Position numbers and translations under genes: made by a program. Positions 48,893 through 61,228 of a DNA stretch of 64,000 bases are shown here, one piece after another (position 1 is the first letter of the stretch; each line of letters opens with the position of its first letter). The notes under the pieces were generated by a model. The model was not told the DNA's origin. It did no database searches and saw only the letters and a program-made list of their open reading frames with translations. This DNA comes from Rhodamnia argentea. Lineage: Eukaryota; Streptophyta; Magnoliopsida; Myrtales; Myrtaceae. The stretch is from assembly GCF_020921035.1 (NCBI RefSeq), contig NC_063159.1, forward strand, positions 9,526,501 to 9,590,500, read 5' to 3'.

Positions 48893-49735
48893 GCGGAGTT
48901 AAGTTTTGCCTATGGACCCTTAATATTTCTGTTTGTGAGGATTTTCTTATGTATTTTTGAACCGATTTTCCATAGGGTTTACCTTATTGGGCAAAATTTT
49001 CATATTTTGTTTAATGAAGCTTTTGGTATTTCTTTCCGCTACTATCCTCTAGTGCTATCTATGCAGTTCGTATTGTTATTCTGATAATTGTCTGGCGACA
49101 TGTTGACTGTTTGGGTTTCGCTGGAAGTGTGGGGTTATCAGTTACACGAATGATGCGTTTAGCCCTGGAATCTTCAATCCCCTTTTATAGTTTGGGGTAG
49201 TTTCTTCCGTCTGGAGCACCTCTTGATGCATTTCTGTGTAATTTTACGTACTTTGGCTGCTTAACTGCTATGTTTGATCTGACTTTGTCCTAAGTTTTGT
49301 TTGCCTGTGAACTTTTTGCTGGAACGGACTTTACTGGAGAGGACTGAAAGGGGGTTTTTACTGATTTGTGGGACAAATCTTGCTGACCAGGAATGCTCCT
49401 TACGGGCTTAATGAGGTTGGATTTGGCTTCTTCATTGGCCTGTGAGAAAGTGAAGGTTTCTGTGACGTGTGTCGAGATTCATTTTAGCGAATGTCCGCCT
49501 CGAGCAAAGGCGAGGATCAGCATGGTTGCTTGTTCTTGCGCTGAATCGTTCTTATGAAGCGATCTTGTGGTTTTTCGAGTCTCCCAATTTGCCTAATGAA
49601 AGACCGACTTAGGCGAATCTTAGCAATTTTGCAACGTGGTGTTTCTCTGTGATCTTTTCCCTCTTTTTAATTAACTTCTCCGTTTAACTTCTCCGCCAAG
49701 AAAGAAAAAGGACATCTAGCAAACATGGTCTGAAC

Positions 49736-50600
49736 CTTTTTCATATTTTTTAATCTCTGAATTTTCCAGAAAATATTGTTACATGCATGCATTCTGAACT
49801 AATGGAAAATCAAAGAAATTACACTTAAGTTTCATATTTTTTAAAATTTTAAAGCTTCCACCAAGGGCTTGCATTTGTTGCATCAATGAATGTGTTTGCG
49901 AACTTTGCGTATTAAAATTGAAATGAAAAAGAAATTCTTTCTTTTCAATAAAATAAATCCTAGTCAAGAATATATTATGACGGAATTTTTTTACATACAC
50001 ATATTTTTTCTCTCTTACATGACATATCTAAAAATGATGTTTTGGTGCAAATATGATTTTTAAGATGATTTTTATTTAATTTAATCTTAAAAATAAGTAA
50101 GATTGAAAAAAAAAAAAAAAAAAAAAAAACCAAAGCCTGCACCTCTTGCTTACGGCCCTTGCGACCATTGCCCCTGTTGCCGAAAAGGGTCGGTAGGGGT
50201 CGTTGGCCCTCATCGAGACCCTCACAACCCCTCTGGCCCTTTCTGGCGAAGGGGGCAATAGGCAAGGGCCTTGATTCTGGTTCTGTCTCTTTTTTTATTT
50301 TTATTTTAAAAGTTAGGTTTGTATCAAAATGATGTCATTTTAACCACGTCATTGTCACGTAAGAGAGAAAAAGTATTCACGGCGTATGTAAAAGGATTCT
50401 GTCATAATATACATACTCACGTGTCATTAAAAATATATATATACGCGCGCGCGAAAGTTCATTGTAGTTTTTTTTATTTTCCATTAGCTCGGAATGTATA
50501 TGACGATATTTTTCGGAAAATTCATAGAGATTAAAAAAATTTGAAAAGGATTTGGATTAAACTTTTAAGAGCTATATAACTAATTGGAATTTACCATTAT
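49736..50600. mobile_element. Foldback element at the centre of the palindrome, GC-rich core
   Basis: The two arms mirror each other over about 350 bp: TTTTTTAATCTCTGAATTTT, GAACTAATGGAAAATCAAAG, ATATTATGACGGAATTTTTT and TTTTCTCTCTTACATGACAT on the left have counterparts in the same order on the reverse strand at 50548 down to 50320. The core at about 50140-50268 is GC-rich (GGCCCTTGCG, GGGTCGGTAGGGG, TTGGCCCTCATCG). Only the right arm continues outward another 50 bp (to about 50600). Group D is suggested by GGTAAATTCCAATTAG at its right end. A (CG)n stretch lies at 50443-50453. Confidence 0.65.
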
Positions 50601-50826
50601 CCATGCCTTACGTTCAAGGAAATCATGTTTGCTAGATGTCATTTTTCTCTCTTCCCGGAGAAGCCGAACTTCCCCGCTAAATTAAAAAGAGAGAAAAGAC
50701 CACAGAGAAACACCATGTGGCAAAATTGCTAAGAATCGAAAAACGGTGAGATCGGTTCAAAAGAAGGATTCAGCACAAGAACACACAACCGTGCTGATCC
50801 TCGCCTTTGCTCAAGGCAGGCATTTC

Positions 50827-51256
50827 GGCTTAAGTACACCCCAAGTACCATAAGTTGTGTACATCGTTCACTTTAATGCCAAAACTTTCAAATCGATCAC
50901 TTTAGTGCTAAGTTTTTTTAACTTCGATCACTTTAGTGCCAAAACTTTCAAAACGATCACTTAAGTGCCAAATTTTTTTAAAAACGATCATTTAAGTGTT
51001 AATATTTTTAAAAAACGATCACTTTAGTGTCAAATTTACCGAGCCACGTCATCTCAAATATTAATAAAAAAATACCACGTGTCGAATTTTCGGCAAGCCA
51101 CGTTAGCTCCGGCACTAAAATGATCGTTTTTAAAAGAAGTTGACACTTAAGTGATCGAAGTTACAAAAACTTAGCACTAAAGTGATCGATTTGAAAGTTT
51201 TGGCACTAAAGTGAGCGCCGTACACAACTTATAGCACTTGAGGTGTACTTAAGCCA
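50827..51256. mobile_element. Mutator-type foldback element, family A, inserted in arm 2
   Basis: It starts GGCTTAAGTACACC and ends GGTGTACTTAAGCC plus one A. Exact 9-bp copies of AGGCATTTC lie outside it, at 50818-50826 and 51257-51265. Arm 1 of the palindrome shows the uninterrupted site (GGCGGACATTCGC on the matching strand). The arms consist of repeated units around CACTTTAGTGCCAAAACTTT; each unit contains the self-complementary-like word CACTTTAGTG/CACTAAAGTG. No coding capacity. It is the best-defined mobile element in the window. Confidence 0.85.
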
Positions 51257-52549
51257 AGGCATTTCCTAAGAATGAATCTCGGCACAAAAGTCACAGAAAC
51301 CCTCTGTTACTTCACCTTTTCACAGTACAATGAAGAAGGCAAATCAACCTCATCAACACCTTAAGGAGCAGTCCTGGCCAGCAAGATTTGTCCCACAAAT
51401 CAGTCAAAAACCCCTTTCAGTCCTCTCCAGTAAAGTCCATTCCAGCAAAAAATTCACAGGCAAACAAAACTTAGGATCAAATCAGAACAAATTTATGAAG
51501 CAAAAGGAGTTATGCACATCCCCAAAATTCAACCGTTCTTTCCATAATTGCAACTAAAAACAGCTCTGCACAAAGCATGAATAAGCAAATAGGAATAATG
51601 GGCCAAACAAGATGTCATTTAGTTCAACAATGCATACGATCGGTCATTGCACCACCCCCTATCAAAAACTTCGAATCATAGAGATAACCTAGTAATAGTA
51701 GGCGAATGCAAACCAATCGCCAAAACCATCACCACAAGCATGAAACCTCATCCCGTGTCCAAACGGACCGTAGCGAAGATTTTGCTCTCACTCGAATGAG
51801 CAGTTAAGCAGCTGAAGTACGCAGAATTACCCGGAAACGCGTCAAGTAAGAGGTGCTCCAGACAGTAAAGACTGCTCCAAACTACGAGAAGGGATCGAAC
51901 ATTTCAGGGCTAAACACATCATTCGTATGATTGATAACCCCCGCACTTCCAGCTAAACCCAACCAGTCAACATGTTGCCAAACAATTATCAGAACCACAA
52001 TATCAACTGCAGACATATATATATAGCACAAAAAAACAAAAAAATAGTTGTCACAGGAGGAAATAAATGAAGGCCACATGCCAAGATTAGCTTGCATGCA
52101 ATTTATCTAGTGCTATGCATATGCCTAATGAGACTGTCTGTAATGATTTTAATCTAGTTTGTGACCCAAGCTGTCTCTTGTTTCTTCTGATGTTTTGGCT
52201 GTCTTATTTCAAATGGATTCTTAAATTGCCCTTATATAGACTATTTGGATACTGATTCCCTACATTTACCTTTAATGGTGATGGATGTCTAAAGTCCAGT
52301 CTAGCTGAAATTGGTAGGAGGGTGATCGATGTCTTAATCTCATGTTTCACGAACTATGGCTCCAAAGATACAACATCTCGAGCCTATTTGTATCAACGCT
52401 ATACGAACATGACTCTGTCTCACATTTCTCGAAACCGGCACACTTAGAGGACGACTATGAGAGAACTAGAGGAGCGTCCTTTGAGTTGTGTGTTCTTAGT
52501 TGTTAGCCTGAACTGAAGGGAAACAAGTATTTATAGACTAGGAAAGTTC

Positions 52550-52665
52550 ATGTACTCAAGAGAACACATGAATTCAAGAAATACATCAATTAAATAAAGT
52601 ACATGAAATTGAAAAGATTCATGAATTCAAGAGATGCATGAATTAAAGAGACGTTTCACGTTTTG
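52550..52665. repeat. Imperfect tandem repeat of about 20 bp
   Basis: Phrases ACATGAATTCAAGAAATA, TTCATGAATTCAAGAGATG and GCATGAATTAAAGAGACG recur in a row. No function can be assigned. The rest of 52080-53640 is AT-rich and holds no supported gene; 52850-52960 contains a piece of family G (TTGGAACCGGTTCGATTCC). Confidence 0.6.
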
Positions 52666-53654
52666 CTCACTTTCGTTGAACCATTGACCTATTAGTTACA
52701 ACAATGTTGCCATTAATTTCTTCTGAGATTAGGCAAATAAAAAACTATCCACCTAATTAAGTTCATGTGATATTCAACTATAACCAACTTCACCCGAATC
52801 AGACCATCCCATACATAGTTCGAAGGTTTAGTCTCTATAGGTGTCAAGTTCTCCAATTTTTTAAAATGTAAAACCTGCCATCTAGAACCGCTCCGGTTTC
52901 CAATTTTACCTTGGAACCGGTTCGATTCCTGATTTTACTTTGGAATTTTCCTCACGTTGAATAGCATTACATTATTCTTATCCGTCTAGACGAAATTATT
53001 ACAAAAAAAAAAAGTAGTTCGAAAATATGCTAAATCTCTTGCACATGTCATGCGAAACCCTGTAATACATGGCATTCGAGTTTTTTTCTTTTCTTAAGAG
53101 CAACAAAAGTATGTCCCTTTTAATAACCATTTTTTCTTTGTTTCATGTGATAAGTAAATCCGAATGTGTTTTTTTTTTTTTTTAAAATCCGGAAGTAACT
53201 CCGAATTGAAAGAATTAATTTTTGCCCTATCAATAGGTAGCAAATATTTTATTTTGATAGTAATTTTTAAGGTAATAAAAGTAAGTTTGACCTTATTTAA
53301 CCGTAAAAAAGAAAAGTTTTATCCCTTAAGTAAATAGTAATCTTTCGACATGCTCGACAAATTCTACTATAAGAGGTGGCAGGTAGCTATTCAGCTACCG
53401 GTAATGTCCATATGCGTTTACTAGTCTTTACATACACTGAAATAATCGTGAATTTACTTGCATGTCATTAATTATTTATGAAGAATGAATTTTATTAAGA
53501 CTCACTTTTTTTTTTATTAAGAATGAGCTTTACTAGCACTCATGTTAGAAATCTGTTGAAGTTTGTTATAGAGTAAACCCGTATGATATTGAGAAGTTTC
53601 ACGAGTTTGCCATCCGTTTGAAAAGCTATCGCAAGTTTGTCGGTTGCAATTGAA

Positions 53655-54305
53655 TTCTAAAATTTACAAAAAAATGCAATTAAATCTTAAAACTTGTCAA
53701 ATTAGTACAATCAAGTTCTTTTGTTAATTCGGTCCAACTTGACTAACAAAAAATGCTGATGTAACTTTTTTATATTATTCTCTCCATATTTACATGGAGC
53801 TGATGTTAGGAAAACGATGCCGTTTTGGTTCAAATTTAATTTTTTTATGGAAAATTTATCTAAATTATATTGAAAAAAAGCTAACTTTAAAAACAAGAAA
53901 AAAAAAGGGCAAAAACTAGGCGAGGGATCTATCGCCACCCTACTATCGCCGGTCACTGATGGTGGAGCATAGCCAACCAAGGGTTGACGAGGGGTTGCAG
54001 GAGCAACATCAACCCTCGGCCAAGGGCGTAGGCCACTGGCCAAGGCCCTGCAGGCCCTTGCCATTTTGCCTTCCTTCGTTCTTTTTTAAACATGCAATTT
54101 AAATAAAGTATAAATTTTAAAAAAATCATAGTATGATGAAAACCTCATTTTAGTCTTGTTCTTCATGTTTTGACCTAATCAGTGCTATGTATGAGTAAGA
54201 GAATAATTAAAAAAAGTCACGTCGATATTATTGGACGGAATTAACGGAAAGGTTTGATTTCATCAATTTGACAAATCTTATGATTTGATTGCACATTTTG
54301 TAAGA
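53655..54305. mobile_element. TIR element, family D, with GC-rich core
   Basis: The arms are inverted over about 80 bp: left TTACAAAAAAATGCAATTAA, TCTTAAAACTTGTCAAATTA and GTTAATTCGGTCCAACTT; right reversed TTACAAAATGTGCAATCAAA, TCATAAGATTTGTCAAATTG and GTTAATTCCGTCCAA. The core (about 53918-54062) is GC-rich: GGCGAGGGATCTATCGCC, GGTTGACGAGGGGTTGCAGG, GGCCAAGGCCCTGCAGGCCC. It holds no transposase. A clear target duplication was not found. Confidence 0.7.
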
Positions 54306-54479
54306 AAATACTTATCTCTAAATTATATGCAACAAATACATCTCGGTTATTTACTATGTAAATCTTGAATGAATTGTTTGACCACAAAAAAAATAAAAAA
54401 ATTCTTGAATGATTTGGATTTACGTGATTAACGGTCGAGATGAATTTGGTCACCGGTGGTCCGTGGGCCATGCGATTGC

Positions 54480-55756
54480 TTCTCCGCCCGTTTACGGTTC
54501 ACACCGCTGTGGAGTGTGAAAGCTTTGAAAATGACGAGCGAGATTGCTTTCTAAGTTTCAGCATTTTCCCGTCTCCTGCTCGGAAGCTGTGCGCACGCTC
54601 CCGTTTGCTCTCTCGCGAGCTGCGATTTCCAAACGATTCCTTCGGATTTTCTCGAGAAAACTTGTCCGATCAGGTAACGCTTCGCTCGTTACAGGGGGGG
54701 CTCTCGCTTCGAGCTCGTTCGATTTATTTCCAGCTCTTTCTTGACGGATTCCATAGAGGGCTAGGGAAAGTGTGCTCCTTTCCGCCGTACATTGGATCTC
54801 GAGGTAGTCCAAATCTCAGATTTTTGCGGTACTACGTCTGTTTCGATAAGACTTGGAGTTTGCTCTTTTCCTATTTCTTTTCTTTCTCCCCGGTGAGCAA
54901 AGAGCGAAACCTAGAGGTTAGAACTCAGCGTTGAATGATTATGTGGTTTCCATTGTCGTTTATTTCGTTCTTTTTCCGTTTTCTTCTGGGGTTGCGCGTC
55001 TTTCATCAACTAGTGAACAAGACGGTGTAAGACTGATGCTTGACGTTACCATATCAACTTATAGTCGCTTTCTTGAAACTCTTCGCTAATTGGCTTAGTT
55101 GGAGCCTGCTACTTGCTCTCTCTCTCTCTCTCTCTCTGTGACGATTCCTTCAAAGCCGGCATTTTTTTTCCCAGTTGTTGCAATGTGATTCTATGCCTGA
55201 AACTTTCGAAGCTTGGGGAGTATTGTCCATAAATCTGGCAATTCGGATAGCGCATGAGCTTGGACTTTCGTGCCATCGATAACTAATATGCACCATGGCC
55301 TCAAAATGTGACCTTGGACAGTAATTCTTGCTCAACCATGTGCTTTCTTTTTTCCGTCCTTTTCATTTGTGTGCTGAAGCTACTGTTGATGCTGCTAAAT
55401 GTACAAAAGTTTCCATCTCTGGGACTTTTGTGAGGGGGAGCCAGATAGGAAAAGAGCTTGTCAAATCTCCGTTCGGTGACGAGATATAAGAATTTTACAT
55501 GAAATTTTGTAGGTTATAGATTACAAACGGCACTGAGGTCCGTCATTAAATGCATGACTGAAAATGGTGAATAGTGTCATCTGAATTCCTTCTAGTTGCT
55601 TGAAGAAACCTGAAGGTAATAAACATTAACGAACTGGCGTTTGTCTCATGACTTATGTCATTATCACAGTGCTTTCAAGGGCTTCATCCATCCTCAGTTA
55701 GTGCCAAACTCTCAGTTGAGATAGTTGCTGAGAAGGCTTTCTTTGATTGAATGCAG
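54480..55756 (+). promoter_or_regulatory. 5' UTR exon and leader intron of the SAP-like gene
   Basis: A leader exon probably ends at 54674 (TTGTCCGATCAG before GTAACG). The intron runs to the acceptor ATGCAG at 55751-55756, immediately before the ATG. A (CT)n run lies at 55110-55137 inside the intron. Confidence 0.5.
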
Positions 55757-58700
55757 ATGTTTGACAAAAGGAATGAAGACTTCTACATGAACTTCTCTAG
55801 GAGAGAGCTTCAAACTTTGTGCAAAAAATATGGTTTGCCTGCCAATCGGTCAAAATCTGATCTGGCGAATTTGCTAGCTTCTCGCTCGCAGGTAATTAGC
55901 TCTTAATTCCCGCCTCTGATCTAGCATCGTTTAGGCTCTCTCCTTTTTTTGGTGAGAATGAAATGTGAGATGCAGTTTATTCCTGTCAATCTGTGTACGA
56001 GACTGACACTATGATTATTGTTAATTTTCAGGAATGCAATTTAAGGCCATTATCTCAGGTGCATCGTGACTTACAATTAAGATTTGCAGAAAAAGAAGGT
56101 CCAGGTTTGCACTTTCTGCTGCTTCCTCGATGAATTTCTGATTTCAGTCTTCTGAAGTTTGTCATTTGGTAGGGCATCATTCTTGACTTATTTTTAGTTT
56201 GATGCTTATAAGGCATATTTTGTCAGGGGCTTCTGTCACGGGTGACTATGGATCAATTTCTTTTCCTCAAGATAAAGATGTCAGGCAGTGGTTTCATCAT
56301 ACTGTGAGAGCCAATCAGTTGGAAGGATCTGTAGAGGCTCAAAGGTTTGATGAGGTTAGACTAACTGAATTACTGGGTTAAACAATCTAATCTGTTGGTT
56401 TATGTATTAATGCATCTGTCCCGTTTTAACATTCCTTCTATTTGTCTTTTCTTATCACTCTGTGTGATGCTTATTTTGTGTTCGTGGTATTGTTAGGCTT
56501 GTGTGAGCTCCTTTCCAAATTTTTCTGTAGGGTTCGCTCTCTTCACTTTTGTTATGCTATCGAATTCTATTCTGCTAAAACTGCAAATTTGAATTAATAG
56601 GTGTTTCTTCTCTTTTTGGCCTGTTCTTTTGTGCCTGCTTATGAGTTTGAATTTCGCTGATAGCCTGATGATGATTGACTTCCTTGTGTCGGTCTCCTTT
56701 AATTGAATATGCAGGGCATATCTGGAGACCTGCTTCCTCAACATGCGGAGACATCCTATTCTCAGTTTTCTTTACAAAGTGATAGCACTGGTTTTCATTG
56801 TGGTGTAGTCCCGAGAATGATACCTTGTGAGAAAGAAGTGGGTTTGCACGGATCTGGTGCGGCAGAGTGCATGTCCCAAATCCAGTTTAAAGATATAACG
56901 GCCGGTGCATTTTGTGCAGCAGACGTTGTTTCTGCATCTGTATACTCTGCCATGGTTCCTTCCTCTTCATTTGAATTTCATGTCAGGTCAGAAGAGGGAA
57001 TTAGTCTTCATGTGGACCTCAACTTGAGCCCATCTGACTGGGCTGAAAAACTTAAAAACGATGTATGTATATTTGAGAGTGTCAATTGTATGAATAATCA
57101 AAGTTCTCGCGAGGAGCTTGGACATCTTGGGGAGAATAATGTGATGAAAAGTTCCCCTTCACAGACCGCAGATAACAGCCAAATTGCTGCTGCCCCTTCG
57201 GATGAAGATAAAGGAAATAGTTTTAAGGATTGTTTTCACCCTGATAGAGTTGACAGTTTGTTGATTTCTGCTGCTGAGGTGCCAAGTGTCATGGATGCGG
57301 AAGTTTCAAAGGGTTTAGAAGAAGTTCAGATGCCAATCTCAACCAAATCTGAATCGGTTGCACAGAGCCAGATAGTTTCTCCGGTTGCACCCTGCGGCAT
57401 GGATGGTCGTAGAACCAGCTTTGATCCGAATATCTCTGACAACCCTGACATAAAGTCTTGCAATGATTCATTTTCACATACAATATCAGATGGAACAGTT
57501 AGTTTTATCACATCAGATCATGTTGCCAAGCATGGTGGTGAAACTTGTGTTAATTCAGATCTAGAAAACAACTGTAAACCCACTAATTTTGGTGCGACGG
57601 TTCCTGAAGGGTACAGAGTTGGTTCCACAGAGTTGCACTTGTCGAAAGCTGCAACCTTGCAAGGGCATTCACTTTCACCTTTCAAGACTAATGCAATTGA
57701 CTTTCTGGTTGATTGGAAGAACAAAAGTGAATCAGAAGGTGAATCAGCCAACACCTTTGAGCTTAAGCGCAACAATGACGAAAATGTTCCAACTTGTTCT
57801 GACATAGAGGTGCTCTCTCCTTTTTTTTTTCCCTTTATTATTTTGCCTTACGGAAGAACAAAGATTGCTTTGCAGTCTGCATGACAATTTGCTTCGAATA
57901 TGTATATAATCTGGATGGTGAACACTGAATTGCCAAATCTCGTTTTATTGCTCATTTCAATAATTAATTTCAGTTAGCTTCTTGTTATTCGACATGAATA
58001 AGAAACTATATGAATGTTGCAATATATCTGAACGGCATCCTATCGTTCTTAAGGAGAGGAGCAGCACTGCTAGTGGGGTGGAGAGTATTGTGTAAGTTTA
58101 TGTCACCACGAAGGATTGCATTTGGTATTGTTTTTTCCATTATTGTTGCCTGAGCATAAAGGTTGCTTGCTTCTTTCAGATGCTGGCAATTTGAAAAATC
58201 TTCTGCAAGAAGTTCTTCAAGATATGATGATGTTGATTCGGGTGAAATGTTACAAAAGAGACTACGAGTGGATAGCGATGACCAAAGTGACTGTGTTGGA
58301 ATGGATGTTAGAATTTCGAGATGCTCCAAACATCCTAATATGGAAGTTCTCCCAAGAAGATCTGTGCGGTTGGTGCCCAAGGTATGGATCTTCAACTTCT
58401 TTTGGTCTTTTACAATGATAAATCAACAAAAGTTTAGCCACATCGTCATTTATTTCTCCTCATCATATCAATCTAAAAGCTAGAGGGAACCGGGAGGAAT
58501 GTTGTGATAGCCTCACCCACCCTCTAGTCAATCTTTGGGAAGATGATGCTAATGTCATAGAGTATTAGAATGTAATATAAATGGTTACAAATCATTTACT
58601 AAGCATGGTAAGATTATACGTGAGGACATTTGTGCTTATTGAATTCAAGCTGTCTTCTGTCATTTCTATCTTTGGCCATTAGCATCCATCATTTTGACAG

Positions 58701-60487
58701 CAGCCTTACTTCTTTTGGGGATCTTTCACGTTGTAGATGAAACTTGTGATTCATACACACTTGTTGGAGTCTTGTCACCACAGTGAGGTCGTTCTTTTGA
58801 TTTGAGTTATCGCTATAGATTGGTATTTTGCGTAACAAGTGTACGGATCTATTGGGAATTATTATTTGCTTCAGTTCACTAATAAGTTTCTAGGATGCGT
58901 CTTGCAAATCCTTCATTAAATTTGCAGCTCACTGAAGTAATGTCTTCTTAGTTATTCTCTGGAAAACGGGAGTTAAGCACTGGGTATCTTCAGAGAGACC
59001 ATAGGCACGTGGTTTGAATTGTTGAGGAAGTTCCACCAGCCTACCAACATTTTATCCATTTGTCAGCCTCTTCTTGATCAGACGGATTTCTACATAATTT
59101 TTTTCCAGAATTAAATTGCAATGGGAGTACTGTTGTAATTAATATGGAGTCATGGAGTAGAGCAATAGACTTTTTTTGGATCCCAAAGAAATCTGTGCTT
59201 TGACATTCAACTTAGAGGAGGACCCATCCCTTCTATTTGGTGATAGGCCTAATTCCTTTTATCATTCCACTTCAGAACTTACCTACAGGATAGGCGCTAA
59301 CTTTATACTTGTCTAGTTGCTTTATCTTGCCCTTGTCTAATTCAGTGCTCGTCCTTGTCTTTAGATAAAACAATGGGGCGACAACAGAGTATACTAACCA
59401 AATTATGTGAATTCTATTGCTTGTTCTCTTTTCCTAATCTTCTTCCAGTTATAATCTTTCTTCAGTTTCTTTCTATGTATCTGGTTGATCATTTGCTATC
59501 TTGCTTCTGGAATAGGTTCCTTACTCTCTGGTTTAGTTAGTTTTCATTTCCATTCTAATTGTGGGTTCTTTTCCATAAGTATATTGCTTAAAAGTTAAGT
59601 TCTTTTCTGCAGTGACTTTTGCACTCTGCTGGGGCAACAAAAATGAGCATTCTTCATCGTAGGGAGGAATACGCTTTAGAGTAAGTGTGGAGCTTCGTTT
59701 GTCACTTTTGAAGGAACTTGGCATTAATATGAATCATCCCTATTCTCCCTTTGTCTGAAGTGTGATGGGCTTGTTTGGAAGGGAGCAAGAACTTGTCATC
59801 ACTCTTATGAGTTTCCCTTTGGAATTTAAGAATTAGAAAAGATATGCGTATATATTTTAATTTCATGCGATATTATTATATCCTGAGAGTTTTCAGATTT
59901 TTCACGCTGAATAAAATTAAACTTGTGAGGGTCACAAGATCATTAAAAAGTAGAAATTATCGTAAGTAGAACTTGCTGATGTGATATGCATCGAAGTTGG
60001 AAATACTTTATGTTTCCATGCTAAGATTTTGTTCTCTTTATGCATCGTGTAAACTATAAATTACTCATTGTGGCCAAGAAAAAAGAGAACAAAGATAAAA
60101 TAATTCAGCTTTCTAGCTTGCCCTATTGTAATGGATTAACATCCATTAGTCTTTGAAAGAGTGCTGAGAAGTGGATTTTTATATGCAGTTGACCAACCTC
60201 GAGTCGTTTTAGAATACTGTCATCGCTTTCTTGAGTTCTAGTGATCCTCATGTCTGCTGCTAGCATAACATTTACCGTTCCGGACTGCAATTATTTCCCT
60301 CCCTAATACTCCAGGATGTGTCTCTTTACTGCAGGTGGTTTCATTTTACCGGGGAAACTCCTGTTTTTCTCCTAATTTTGTCGCGCATCGGAGAGCTGAA
60401 GTCACTCGAAAGAACCAAAAAGAGCTACTAGATTCATGCAGTGTTGTCATTGCGTGTATCAACTTATTCGTTATGGTGTTTCCGTAA
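55757..60487 (+). CDS. Unrecognised plant protein with an N-terminal SAP-like motif
   Basis: Proposed exons: 55757-55891, 56032-56104, 56227-56354, 56715-57809, 58003-58091, 58180-58381 and 60335-60487, joining in frame to 1875 nt, 624 residues. Residues 14-43 (FSRRELQTLCKKYGLPANRS, then KSDLANLLAS) look like a SAP motif, a helix-turn-helix that binds AT-rich DNA in nuclear proteins. The large fourth exon (365 codons) is Ser/Asn/Asp-rich and probably disordered, with one conserved-looking phrase LHVDLNLSPSDWAEKLKND. The sixth exon ends in a basic stretch, LPRRSVRLVPK. A nuclear chromatin- or RNA-linked role is only a guess. The exon at 58003 uses a weak acceptor (GAATAAG). The last exon is uncertain: reading on without splicing gives a stop at 58483, and the spliced exon ends in an odd hydrophobic tail (VVIACINLFVMVFP). 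Confidence 0.65.
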
Positions 60488-61228
60488 GAATGCATATAAT
60501 CTGTCATCCTATTTTGTACTGTCTTCTACCTTGGGACAAAGTATTTTAGCTGCATACTTGGACAACCCATTTGCGAGGGACTGTACTTCTACCAGAGACT
60601 CAACCGTGGTTTTTGCACTTTTCAATATGGAGAATTAGCTGAGTACCTAAGTATTTTCCGATTTAGCTTATCACAGCCTCAATGGTAAGCTCTTGATTAT
60701 CGAATTCCCGACATGATTGATTGGTTACCGGGGAAGCTTAATCGACAGCCGTGACCCGAATGAACGACCTCAACTATAGTCGCATGATTCGCTTAACGTT
60801 TTCAACGAGGTTGAGACGTGTGTTGGGTTTATGATTTGTTGTTATATATGACAATTTCATTAGCACGACCTTTCCTTAATAAAATAAAACAGCTGCTATT
60901 AATAATTAACAAGACAAATCATTTGAAAAGTCTACCCAAATTATTAATTCATTGGGTATAATACCCACAAAAAAGAAGAAGAAGGCGTCATCTTGAAATG
61001 AGACAATGATGCCTTATTTTCATGACATCGTGTCTTGCGGGCACATTAAAGATATCAATGGTTCCAAACATTTGAAGATTTTCATGGATTTGTGCCCTGA
61101 AGCAAATCACCATGTCCCAAAAATGACTAATTGTATTCGTTTTTCTGACTCAAGAAATTTCAATTTGAGAGGGACCTAAACGGGTCGATACCACATGGTG
61201 CTAATGGAAAAGGTTATACTTTTATTTA

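Larger units (their letters stand above)
49025..52080. repeat. Large inverted duplication (palindrome) of the S15a 3' flank
   Basis: Arm 1 (49025-49735) and the reverse complement of arm 2 (52080-50605) share long stretches in the same order: GATAATTGT then TGGAGCACCTCTT, TGCTTAACTGCT, CCTAAGTTTTGTTTGCCTGT, TTTACTGGAGAGGACTGAAA, TGTGGGACAAATCTTGCTG, GAGCAAAGGCGAGGATCAGC and GACATCTAGCAAACATG. Identity looks like 80-90% by eye. Arm 2 is longer because it holds a later element (50827-51256) and about 300 bp that arm 1 lacks (about 51480-51800). Arm 1 has a 40-bp insertion near 49590. The centre of the whole structure is the foldback element at 49736-50600. Confidence 0.85.

Noticed and set aside
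49440-49560. Possible small nucleolar RNA in the S15a 3' flank (the GAGCAAAGGCGAGGATCAGC block, conserved in both arms)
   Set aside because: No clear C/D or H/ACA boxes with proper spacing; conservation between arms is explained by the duplication.
56032-56354. Chance that the two short exons of the SAP-like gene are spurious
   Set aside because: Both have good GT-AG borders and together restore the frame (73 + 128 nt), so they were kept.
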